This document shows, piece after piece, positions 55,401 through 62,600 of a DNA stretch of 64,000 nt. The DNA is taken from NCBI RefSeq assembly GCF_029541745.1, contig NZ_CP089746.1, positions 7,821,559 through 7,885,558 on the forward strand. Direction: 5' to 3'. This stretch comes from Streptomyces sp. LX-29. Lineage in GTDB: Bacteria; Actinomycetota; Actinomycetes; Streptomycetales; Streptomycetaceae. The translations under genes were made by a program, and so were the position numbers. The notes below the pieces were generated by a model. It saw only the letters and a list, made by a program, of their open reading frames with translations. It ran no database searches and was not told where the DNA came from. Positions within the stretch are counted from its first letter, which is position 1, and every line of letters starts with the position of its first letter.

Positions 55401-58400
55401 TCGAGGTCGAGGAGTTGGAATCGGTCGGGGTGTTCGGCCTGCGCGGAGCGGATCAAACCCCACACCGGTGCGTGGGCCAGGTCGGGGGCCGGCTCGTCGG
55501 GCCCGGTGGTGATCGCGCCTTGGGTCACGATGACCAGCCGCGTGTCAGCCAACCGCGGCTCGGCCAACCACGCCTGGACCCAGGCAAGCAACCGATACGC
55601 CACCGCCCGAACCTGAACTGCGGTTTGCTGTGCGGCTTGCAGCGGTGTGGTGTTGGCGAGGTCGCTGGTGGTGCTGGGGTCATGCCAGTGGTGGACGGTG
55701 AGGATGGCGGTGTCGGGTGGTGTCGCGCCGGAGTCGAGGGCGTGGGTCAGGGCGGTGAGGTCGGTGTGGGTGTCGACGCGTGTTCCGCCGGCGTTCAACA
55801 CGGTGGCCAGGTCTAGGGGGTCGTCACCGACGATGGCCCACTGCCCGGTCGGGGCGATGGGAGCTTGTGTGGAGGGGAGGCTGGCCCACTCCACTTGGTA
55901 CAGGTGATCGTGGGCCGAGACGGGGCGGGCCGCGTGGAGTTGTTCTGATGTGACAGGTCGGGTGACGAGCGCTTGGACGGTGGCCACTGGCGCCCCGGTG
56001 GGATCCGCGACCGTCACCGCTACGGCGTCCCCGGCGGCGGGGCTCACCCGTACGCGCAGTGCGGTGGCTCCTGTGGTGTGCACGCGGACGTGCTGCCAGG
56101 AGAAGGGCAACCGACTGCGTTGGCCGGGCTCCGTGCCGGGTGAGAGGGTGAAGCCGACGGCATGCAGGGCGGCGTCCAGCAGCGCCGGGTGCACGGCGTA
56201 GTGGTCGGCATGGTGGGTGTGCTCTTCGGGCAGGGCGACCTCAGCGAGGATCTCCTGTCCTCGCCGCCAGGCGGCTTGCAGACCCCGGAAGACCGGACCG
56301 TATGTGAAGCCTCCGTCGGCCAAGCGCTCGTAGAAGTCGGCAGTCGGCAGGCACACGGCATCGGCCGGAGGCCAGCTACCCGTCATCCCACTATCGATGA
56401 CGTCCTGCTCTGAGCCGTCGTTGACCACGATGCCGGCCGCGTGGTGGACCCAGGTGCCCTGGTCGGATGTGTCGCCGGAGCCCGACACCCGTGAATGGAT
56501 GGTGAGGGCGCGTCGCCCGTCGTCGTCGGGTGGGTCGAGAGTGAGCTGCACCTGGACGCCCGCCTGCTCGGGCAGCAGAAGAGGGGCGTGCAGGGTGAGC
56601 TCTTCCAGGTGGGGGCAACCGACCTCGGCCCCGGCGTGCAGGGCGAGTTCGACGAAGGCTGTGCCGGCAAGGAGGACGGTGTCCATGACGGCATGGTCCG
56701 CCAGCCAGGGGTGGGTACTGACGGAGAGCCGCCCGGTGAAGACGTACCTGTCGCTGTCGGCGAGTTGGACCGCCGCCCCCAACAGCGGATGACTGGTGCT
56801 CCGCATCCCTGCCGCTGACACATCCCCCGCGAGGGGGGCGCTCTCCAGCCAGTAGCGCTGGCGCTGGAAGGGGTAGGTGGGTAGGTCGACCCGCTGGACC
56901 TTGATGCCGGTGTAGAGGTGTTCCCAGGTGGTGGGCAGGCCGTGGGTGTGGGCTTCAGCGAGGGAGGTGAGGAAGCGGCGGGGGCCGTCCTCATCGCGGC
57001 GCAGGGTGCCGATGACGATCGGCTCGGTGGCGTGGGTGGGGTCGAGGGTGTCGTGGATGGTGTGGGTGAGGACGGGATGGGGGCTGGTTTCGATGAAGGT
57101 GTGGTGTCCCTCGGCCGCCAGGGTGTGGAGGGCGTCGACGAGCCGGACGGGTTCGCGGAGGTTGTGGTACCAGTAGCCGGCGTCCATCTCCCGCCCCGTG
57201 ATCCACCGGCCGGTGACGGTCGACAGCAGCGGAATGCTGGGAGCGGCTGGGGTGATGGACGCCAAGGCGTCGCGGATCTCGTCCTCGACCGCTTCCACCT
57301 GCGGACCGTGGGAGGCGTAGTCGACGGGGATACGCCGGGCCCGAATATCCTGCTTGGCGCACTCGGCCAGGAGTTCTTCCACCGCTTCCGGCTCACCGGA
57401 GATCACGATGTTGTGGGGGCCGTTGACGGCGGCGATGGCCAGTCGGCCGGTCCACGCCGTCAGTCGTTCCTCGACTTCTGTCTCTGGTAGGGAGACGGAG
57501 GCCATGGCGCCGTGGCCGGCCAGACGTGACAGGGCACGGCTGCGGAGGGCGACCACCGCCGCGGCGTCGGCCAGGGACAATGCACCGGCGACGTGGGCTG
57601 CGGCGATTTCGCCTTGGCTGTGGCCGATGACGGCGTCGGGGTGGATGCCGCATGCCTGCCACATGCGGGCCAGGCCCACCATGACCGCGAACAGCACCGG
57701 CTGGATGACATCGTCTCCTTCGAGGGAGGGCGCGCCGTCGGTCTGCCGTAGGACCTGGCTCAGCGACCAGTTCAGGTGAGGCGCGAAAGCCTCTTCACAG
57801 GCATCGATCTGCTCCGCGAAGACCGCCGAGGTTTCGAGCAGATCGGCCGCCATGCCCGCCCACTGCGAACCCTGTCCGGGGAAGACGAAGACCGTCTTGC
57901 CTACCGCGGCGGTAGCGCTGCCGGTGACGACCTGACTTGTGGGGTCACCAGTGGCCAGCGCGTGAAGTCCGTCGAGCAGTTCGTCGCGATTCCGACCGAG
58001 GATGACGGCGCGGTGCTCGAACACCGCGCGGGTGGTGGCCAGGGACCAGCCGACGTCGAGCGGTTCAAGGTCCAGGCGGTTCTGCAGATGGGCCCGTAGC
58101 CGGCTCGCCTGTTCGCGCACCGCCCGCTCGCCACGTCCGGAGACGAGCCAGGGCACCACTACGGGGGCCAGCACCGGCTTGTGCCCCTCGTCGCCCTGGC
58201 TGGGAGGTGCGTGGTCTGCGCGGTCTTGCTGTGTGGGCGGTTGCTCGATGATGACGTGGGCGTTGGTGCCGCTGACGCCGAAGGACGAGACGCCCGCCCG
58301 GCGCGGCCGGCCGGCGGGGGACCACGGTCGTGCTTCAGCGAGCAGGGAAACGGCTCCGGACGACCAGTCCACGTGGGGGGAGGGCGCGTCCACGTGCAGC

Positions 58401-59623
58401 GTCTTGGGGAGCGTCTCATGCCGTAGTGCCAGGACCATTTTGATCACGCTGGCCACCCCGGCGGCGGCTTGGGTATGACCGATGTTCGACTTCACCGACC
58501 CCAGCCACAAGGGCTGCTCGGCGGGGCGGTCGGCGCCATAGGTGGCCAGCAGGGCGTGTGCCTCGATCGGGTCGCCCAGCGTGGTGCCGGTGCCGTGCGC
58601 TTCGACGGCGTCGACATCGGCGGCGGTGAGTCCGGCGTTGGCGAGGGCCTGGCGGATGACGCGCTGCTGGGACGGGCCGTTCGGGGCGGTCAGCCCGCTG
58701 CTGGCTCCGTCCTGATTGACCGCGGTGCCCCGTACCACCGCCAATACCGGGTGGCCGTTGCGCTGCGCCTGGGACAACCGTTCCAGGAGCAGCATGCCCG
58801 CACCCTCCGCCCAGCCGGTGCCGTCGGCGCTCGCGGCGAACGCCTTGCACCGCCCATCGGGAGCCAACCCCCGCTGTCGACTGAACTCGACGAAACGGAA
58901 GGGCGCCGACATCACCGTCGCTCCGCCGGCCAGGGCCAGGGAGCACTCGCGAGCCCGCAACGCCTGACACGCCAGATGCAGGGCCACCAGGGAGGAGGAA
59001 CAGGCGGTGTCCACCGTGACCGCCGGCCCTTCCAGCCCCAGGGTGTAGGCCACCCGGCCGGAGGCGACACTGCTCGCGCTGCCGGTTCCCAGGTAGCCTT
59101 CGAGGCCGTCCGGGACGCTCTGGATCCGTGTGGCGTAGTCATGCCCCGCATAGCCGACGAAGGCACCTGTTCGGCTGCCTTTGAGGGAGGCCGGGGAGAT
59201 CCCGGCTCGTTCGATCGCCTCCCAGGACGTTTCCAGAAGCAGCCGTTGCTGTGGGTCGGTGGCCAGTGCTTCGCGTGGAGAGAGGCCGAAGAATGCTGGA
59301 TCGAAGTCGGGCGCTTCGTGGAGGAACCCGCCCTCTCGGACGTAGGACTTACCCGGCTGATCCGGATCAGGGTCATAAAGTCCCTCGAGGTCCCAGCCGC
59401 GATCGGTCGGGAACCCGGAGACCGCGTCCCGGCCGGCTGCCAGCAGCTCCCAGAACGCTTCAGGGGAGGACGCCCCGCCGGGGTAGCGGCAGGACATGCC
59501 CACGATGGCGATCGGTTCGGTTGAGGCCGCGATCAGGTTCTGGTTTCTGCGGCGAAGCCTGTCGATCTCCTTGAGGGATGCCCGCAGGGCATCGGCGACC
59601 TTCTCACCGGATGAAGTCACCAT
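46481..59623 (-). CDS. Type I PKS protein D: two fully reducing modules, each KS-AT-DH-ER-KR-ACP
   Basis: 4380 residues. Docking head (1-34; GEKVADALRASLKEIDRL). First module: KS (35-462), AT (578-868; GHSQG/YASH), DH (930-1250; HAVMDTVLLAGT, with Ala for the usual Pro), ER (1454-1770; HAGTGGVGMAA), KR (1780-2035; TGGTGTLG, LDD, B-type), ACP (2050-2140). Second module: KS (2160-2588), AT (2700-3000; GHSQG/YASH), DH (3048-3395; HAVMDTVLLPGT), ER (3600-3928), KR (3934-4190), ACP (4214-4295), then a docking tail (SATEVLEFIDKEF). Both ATs predict methylmalonyl-CoA, and both modules should give saturated, methyl-branched carbons. In both ERs the LGMxPG position is Ile, not Tyr, which would suggest a 2R methyl branch if the Tyr rule holds. 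ATG lies 2 nt after protein E's stop; GGGGAG within E's end is the ribosome binding site. Confidence 0.93.
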   Translation of the reverse strand: MVTSSGEKVADALRASLKEIDRLRRRNQNLIAASTEPIAIVGMSCRYPGGASSPEAFWELLAAGRDAVSGFPTDRGWDLEGLYDPDPDQPGKSYVREGGFLHEAPDFDPAFFGLSPREALATDPQQRLLLETSWEAIERAGISPASLKGSRTGAFVGYAGHDYATRIQSVPDGLEGYLGTGSASSVASGRVAYTLGLEGPAVTVDTACSSSLVALHLACQALRARECSLALAGGATVMSAPFRFVEFSRQRGLAPDGRCKAFAASADGTGWAEGAGMLLLERLSQAQRNGHPVLAVVRGTAVNQDGASSGLTAPNGPSQQRVIRQALANAGLTAADVDAVEAHGTGTTLGDPIEAHALLATYGADRPAEQPLWLGSVKSNIGHTQAAAGVASVIKMVLALRHETLPKTLHVDAPSPHVDWSSGAVSLLAEARPWSPAGRPRRAGVSSFGVSGTNAHVIIEQPPTQQDRADHAPPSQGDEGHKPVLAPVVVPWLVSGRGERAVREQASRLRAHLQNRLDLEPLDVGWSLATTRAVFEHRAVILGRNRDELLDGLHALATGDPTSQVVTGSATAAVGKTVFVFPGQGSQWAGMAADLLETSAVFAEQIDACEEAFAPHLNWSLSQVLRQTDGAPSLEGDDVIQPVLFAVMVGLARMWQACGIHPDAVIGHSQGEIAAAHVAGALSLADAAAVVALRSRALSRLAGHGAMASVSLPETEVEERLTAWTGRLAIAAVNGPHNIVISGEPEAVEELLAECAKQDIRARRIPVDYASHGPQVEAVEDEIRDALASITPAAPSIPLLSTVTGRWITGREMDAGYWYHNLREPVRLVDALHTLAAEGHHTFIETSPHPVLTHTIHDTLDPTHATEPIVIGTLRRDEDGPRRFLTSLAEAHTHGLPTTWEHLYTGIKVQRVDLPTYPFQRQRYWLESAPLAGDVSAAGMRSTSHPLLGAAVQLADSDRYVFTGRLSVSTHPWLADHAVMDTVLLAGTAFVELALHAGAEVGCPHLEELTLHAPLLLPEQAGVQVQLTLDPPDDDGRRALTIHSRVSGSGDTSDQGTWVHHAAGIVVNDGSEQDVIDSGMTGSWPPADAVCLPTADFYERLADGGFTYGPVFRGLQAAWRRGQEILAEVALPEEHTHHADHYAVHPALLDAALHAVGFTLSPGTEPGQRSRLPFSWQHVRVHTTGATALRVRVSPAAGDAVAVTVADPTGAPVATVQALVTRPVTSEQLHAARPVSAHDHLYQVEWASLPSTQAPIAPTGQWAIVGDDPLDLATVLNAGGTRVDTHTDLTALTHALDSGATPPDTAILTVHHWHDPSTTSDLANTTPLQAAQQTAVQVRAVAYRLLAWVQAWLAEPRLADTRLVIVTQGAITTGPDEPAPDLAHAPVWGLIRSAQAEHPDRFQLLDLDTHPASTSRIPTALSTTTEPQLALRHGTLHAPRLIRNTQAGLLTPPADTPWRLESTTKGSLDNLALIPFPEATQPLTPGQVRIAVHAAGVNFRDVLNTLGMIPGAGPIGVEGAGTVLETAPDITDLNPGDRVMGLLPAAFGPTTITQRHTITPIPTTLTYPQAASIPIVFLTAYYALIDLAHLRPGQSILIHAGTGGVGMAAIQLAQHLGAEVFATASPTKWHTLHTMGLDNAHIASSRTTDFRDHFLTTTQGHGVDIILNALTTDLIDASLDLLPHGGHFLEMGRTDLRDPQHLTTTHPNITYRPFDLGEATPERLQHMLNEILSLFHDGALQPLPITTWDVRRGIEAFRHLSQARHIGKVVLTLPPAPSSQATPAGTTLITGGTGTLGSLVARHLATHHQASHLLLTSRRGPDAPGAAELRTELTELGAQVTIAACDTADPHALSQLLATIPPEHPLTSIIHTAGTLDDGILTSLTPHRLDTVLRAKVDATLNLHHLTHHTNLTHFTLFSSASGVFGAPGQANYATANTFLDALAHHRHTHHLPAHSLAWGLWATTSGMTSQLDTTDHTRINRSGINPLTDQQALTLLDTATQTNQPLLLPIHLHTPTLRQQATTGTLPPLLHKLINTPRRTAATAISGTSSSALHQRLTGLTHPKRVSTLLEVVRGHAAAVLGHSSPQSVEPDRAFTESGFDSLTAVELRNRLSTATGLRLPSTLLFDHPTPHTLADHLCTELLGAQRVTAPVVSTSASAEEPIAVVGMACRFPQGATSPEALWDLVATGGDGIAGFPTDRGWDLEKLYDPDPDKPGTFYVRGGGFLHDAAEFDPAFFGVSPREALAMDPQQRLLLETSWEAIERAGIDPTTLKGSSTGVFAGVIHHDYAARIRTIPEELEGYVGSGTSGSIASGRVAYTMGLEGPAVTIDTACSSSLMALHLACQALRAGECSMALAGGVTVMSTPLGLIEFSRQRALSVDGRCRAFAAGADGTGWSEGAGMLLLEPLSQAQRNGHQILAVVRGSAVNQDGASNGLTAPNGPSQQRVIRQALANAGLTPADVDAVEAHGTGTTLGDPIEAQALLATYGQDRPTEQPLWLGSLKSNIGHTQAAAGVAGVIKMIMAMRHELLPKTLHVDAPTPHVDWSAGAVSLLTEDRPWPRTDRPRRAGVSSFGVSGTNAHLILEQPPTSEKPTDSTPPERGGERQKPVRVLVSEVVPWLISGRSESAVQDQAARLRAHVQERPELDPMDIGWSLATTRTTFERRAVVLGRDREELLDGLEKLSVAEPAGHVISGSSGTGSGKTVFVFPGQGSQWAGMAIDLLDSSVVFREQIEACEEALAPHVDWSLGEVLRQTDGAASLERVDVVQPVLFAVMVGLARMWQACGIHPDAVIGHSQGEIAAAHVAGALSLADAAAVVALRSRALARLAGHGAMASVSLSVDEAEERLAAWQGRLAIAAINGPHTVIVSGEPEAVEELLAECAKQDTRARRIPVDYASHGPQVEAVENEIRDTLASITPTSPSIPLLSTVTGRWITGPDMDAGYWYRNLRQPVRLVDALHTLAAEGHHTFIETSPHPVLTHTIHDTLDPTHATDAVEPLVIGTLRRDEDGPRRFLTSLAQAHTHGLPTTWEHLYTGTKVQRVDLPTYPFQRQRYWLDVPAEKGDVSAAGLEESGHPLLGAAVQLAGSDGFVFTGRLSLATHPWLADHAVMDTVLLPGTAFVELALHAGGESGCPHLEELTLHAPLVLPDQAGVQLQLTLDPPDDDGRRTLTIHSRVHPVSGENVDESLPWVRHATGTLASETPVVASTCAPLDGTWPPRDAEPLPVTDLYDRLAGHGLQYGAAFRGLRAAWRVGDEVFAEVVLPEDQAQLVGGFGVHPALFDAALHAMGLLVPVGVSGGVGGSRLPFSWQRVSLHAAGAGAGAGAVRVRVTPTAADAVSLTMTDAAGAVVVSVATLVTRVITPEQLQAARPATSRDHLYQVEWTALPSTGVATSGQGHCVVVGDDSLGLATALPGTGGVPVDTYQDMPTLLHALDTGATPPSTAILTVHDWHHTTTEPHTSPDTGGDNDNGDAGGGLPGWAVAARETAGQVRAVVYRLLGWVQAWLAEPRLAATRLVIVTQGAITTGPDEPAPDLAHAPVWGLIRSAQAEHPDRFQLLDLDTHPASTSRIPTALFTTTEPQLALRHGTLHAPRLIRSTQAGLLTPPADTPWRLESTAKGSLDNLALIPFPEATQPLTPGQVRIAVHAAGVNFRDVLNTLGMIPGAGPIGVEGAGTVLETAPDITDLNPGDRVMGLLPAAFGPTTITQRHTITPIPTTLTYPQAASIPIVFLTAYYALIDLAHLRPGQSILIHAGTGGVGMAAIQLAQHLGAEVFATASPTKWHTLHTMGLDNAHIASSRTTDFRDHFLTTTQGHGVDIILNALTTDLIDASLDLLPHGGHFLEMGRTDLRDPQHLTTTHPNITYRPFDLGEATPERLQHMLNEILSLFEDGALTLLPTRTWDVRRGIEAFRHLSQARHIGKVVLTLPPAPSSQATPAGTTLITGGTGTLGSLVARHLATHRQASHLLLTSRRGPDAPGAAELHTELTELGAHVTIAACDTADPHALSQLLATIPPEHPLTSIIHTAGTLDDGILTSLTPHRLDTVLRAKVDATLNLHHLTHHTNLTHFTLFSSASGVFGAPGQANYATANTFLDALAHHRHTHHLPAHSLAWGLWATTSGMTSQLDTTDHTRINRSGINPLTDQQALTLLDTATQTNQPLLLPIHLHTPTLRQQATTGTLPPLLHKLINTPRRTAAIADQGGTASAMYQSLAELAPPRRVAALLDTVCTHAAAVLGHPHPEAIDKSRAFTESGFDSLTAVELRNRLSTATGLRLPSTLLFDHPTPTTLADHLCTELFPESAETSALVLDQLDQLEEVATSPDTEEDVRTKVRIRLQGILSKLAGHHQHTQASAVSERIHSASATEVLEFIDKEFRRTSS
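47032..49153 (-). repeat. 2.1-kb near-identical ER-KR repeat, copy 1 (second module of D)
   Basis: Matches 53494-55615 at a constant offset of 6462 over 2122 bp without a length difference and with few mismatches, e.g. at 47641-47700 and 47915-47950. Covers the KR-ACP linker, KR, ER and the start of the DH-ER linker. Edges are sharp: DH and ACP of the two modules are clearly different. Confidence 0.92.
49649..49684 (-). repeat. ccccag hexamer repeat in the DH of the second D module
   Basis: About five ccccag-type units encode a short Ala-Gly run (AGAGAGAGA) between two DH beta strands; the frame is kept. Replaces a shorter loop of the sister DH. Confidence 0.7.
53494..55615 (-). repeat. 2.1-kb near-identical ER-KR repeat, copy 2 (first module of D)
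   Basis: Direct-repeat partner of 47032-49153 in the same gene. The level of identity, much higher than for the neighbouring DH, suggests recent gene conversion or duplication. Confidence 0.92.
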
Positions 59624-59625
59624 GA

Positions 59626-62600
59626 TTAGAACTCCCCCTCCGCATCAGAATGAGGTGTCTCAAGCGCCATTTCGACGAGGCTGTCGAGGTCCATCGCGTC
59701 GAGCGTTTCCGTCTGGTCATGGCTGGCCTGGGCGCGTGCTTCCCTGCGTTTGTCGACGAGTTCCAGCAGGGGTGCCAGCAAGCCTGCCTCCCTCAACGTC
59801 TCCAGGGGGAGTGACGCCATGGCTTCGCGAACGTCGGACTCCGTGCCCGCGGACAGGGGATCGGCGTCGTGAAGGTGGTCGTTGTCCTTCCCGGCGTTCG
59901 GGCAGAGGTCCGGGAAAGCGGCGGTCATGACGTGGTGGGCGAGGGCGTTCGGGGTGGGGTAGTCGAAGATCAAGGTCGTGGGCAGCTGGAGCCCCGTGGC
60001 CGCGGCCAGTCGATTCCTTAGATCCACTGCGGTCAGCGAGTCGAACCCTGACTCCAGGAAGCCGCGGTCGCCTGGCACCGCTTCCGGATGAGGAAGTCCG
60101 AGTGTGGTGGCGGCGTGGGTTTGGATGAGGTTGAGGAGGGTGGGGTGTCGTTTGGTGGGTGGGAGGGTGGTGAGTTGTTGGTGGAGGGTGGTGGGTGTGG
60201 TGGGTTGGTTGGTGTGTGGGGTGGGTGGGTTGGTGTGTGGGTTGTGTTGGTGTGTTTCGGGGATGTCGGTGATGAGGGGGTTGGGGTGGGTGGTGGTGAG
60301 GGTGGGGGTGAGTTGGTTCCAGTTGATGTTGGCGATGGTGGTGATGGTGTTGGGGGGTGTGTGGGTGAGTGCTGTGGTGGCGAGGTGGGGTGGGAGTGGG
60401 GTGAGTCCGTGGCGTTGGAGGTGTTGTTGGGTGGTGGGGTTGGCTGCCATGCCGGTGTGGGCCCAGGGTCCCCAGGCGATGGAGGTGGCGGGGAGGTTGT
60501 GGGTGTGGCGGTGGTGGGCGAGGGCGTCGAGGTAGGCGTTGGCGGCGGCGTAGTGGGCTTGTCCGGGGCTGCCCAAGGTGGCGGCGGCGGAGGAGAAGAG
60601 GATGAAGGTGGTGATGGGGTGGTTTTGGGTGAGGTGGTGGAGGTTGTGGGCGGTTTGTTTTTTGGCGTGGAGGGTGGTGTTGAGTTGGTGGGGGGTGAGG
60701 TTGGTGAGGGTGGCGTCGTTGAGGGTGGCGGCGGTGTGGATGACGGTGGTGAGGGGGTGTTGGGGTGGGATGGTGTTGAGGAGTTGGGTGAGGTCTTGGG
60801 GGTTGGCGGTGTCGCAGGCGGTGATGGTGACGTGTGCGCCGAGTTCGGTGAGTTTGGCGTGGAGTTGGGTGGCGCCGGGTGCGTTGGGTCCGCGTCGGCT
60901 GGCCAGCAGTAGGTGGGGGGCGGTGTGGTGGGTGGCGATGTGGTGGGCGATGTGGGTGGCGAGGGCTCCGGTGCCGCCGGTGATGAGGGTGGTGCCGTGG
61001 GGGTTCCAGGGTGGTGTGGTGTGGGTGGGTGGTGGTGTGGCGTGTTGGAGTCGGGGGGTGTGGAGTCCGTTGGGTCGGATGGCGAGTTGGTTTTGTTTGT
61101 GGGGGTGGTTGGTGGGTGTGGTGATGTGTTGGAGGGTGGTGGTGATGTGGTGGTGGGGGTAGTTGGGGGTGGTGGGGTGGTCGATGAGGCCGCCCCAGTT
61201 GTGGGGGTGTTCGAGGGCTGTGGTGTGGCCGAGTCCCCAGATGAGGGCTTGGGTGGGGTTGTTGAGGGGGTCGTGTGGTCCGGTGGTGGTGGCGCTTTGG
61301 GTGATGCACCACAGGGGGGTGTTGGGGTGTGTGGTGTTGAGGGTTTGGATGAGGGTGAGGGTGGTGTGGGTGCCGTTGGGTGTGGCGGTGTGGGTGGGGT
61401 GGGGGTTTTCGTCGAGTGCGAGGAAGGAGAGGATGTGGGTGGGGGTTGGGGTGGTGTGGGTGAGTTGTTGGGTGAGGGTTTGGGTGTTGGTTGTGGTGGG
61501 GTTGATGGTGATGGTGTGGTGGGGGATGTTGTGGTGGTTGAGGGTGTTGGTCCAGGTGGTGATGGGTTCGGTGGTGGTGGGGTTGGTGGGTGTGATGAGG
61601 AGGATGTGGTGGTTGGTGGTGAGGGGTGTGGGGGGTGGTGGTGCGGGTTTCCAGGTGGTGGTGTAGCGCCAGGTGTTGATGATGGTGTGGTCGCGTTGTT
61701 GGCGGTGCCATTGGGCGAGGGTGGGGAGGAGGGTGTTGAGGCTGGTGTGGTGTTCGGTGTTGTGGAGTTGGAGGGTTTGGGTGAGGGTGGGGAGGTCTTG
61801 TTCTTCGATGGCTTGCCAGAAGCGGGAGTCGATCCCACCCCCAACAGCGGTGAGCTCCTGACCTGTCGCCGACACATCTCCCTTCTCCGCAGAACCTTTC
61901 AGCCAATAGCGCTGGCGTTGGAAGGGGTAGGTGGGGAGGTCGACCCGTTGGGGTTCGGTGTCTGTGAAGGCTTGTTCCCAGGTGATGGGTAGGCCGTGGG
62001 TGTGGGCTTGGGCGAGGGCGGTCATGAGGGTGTCGGTTTCGGGCCGGTCGCGTCGCAAGGTGGGTGCGATGACAGTCGCCTTGAGTGCCTGTTCCTCGTG
62101 GTCCACATCTGTGTTGTGGAGGGTGGTGTGGGCGAGGGTGGTCAGGACGGCGTCGGGTCCCAGTTCGAGATAGGTGCTGGTGTCGTGCTCGGCGAGCCAT
62201 TGGAGTCCGTCGTGGAATCGGACGGTGGCTCGGGCTTGTTCGGCCCAGTACTGGGGTGAGCAGGCTTGTTCGTCGGTGAGAGGCCGGCCGGTGAGGTTGG
62301 AGACCACCGGTAGCCTGGGCGGCTGGAACGACACCCGCTCCAAGGTGGTTTCGAACTCGTGGAGCATGGGGTCGATGTGGTGGGAGTGGAAGGCGTGGCT
62401 CACCCGCAGGGGCGTCGTCCGACAGCCGGCCTCACGCCAAGTGTGGCGTAGCGTGTCGATGGCGTCTGTGTCGCCGGAGACCACCATGGCGGTCGGCCCG
62501 TTGACCGCCGCCAGCGACACCCGCCCCTCAAAGCCTTCGTGCTCCAGGGCTTGGCGTACGGTCTCCTCACGGGCCTCGACCGCCAGCATCGCTCCACCGG

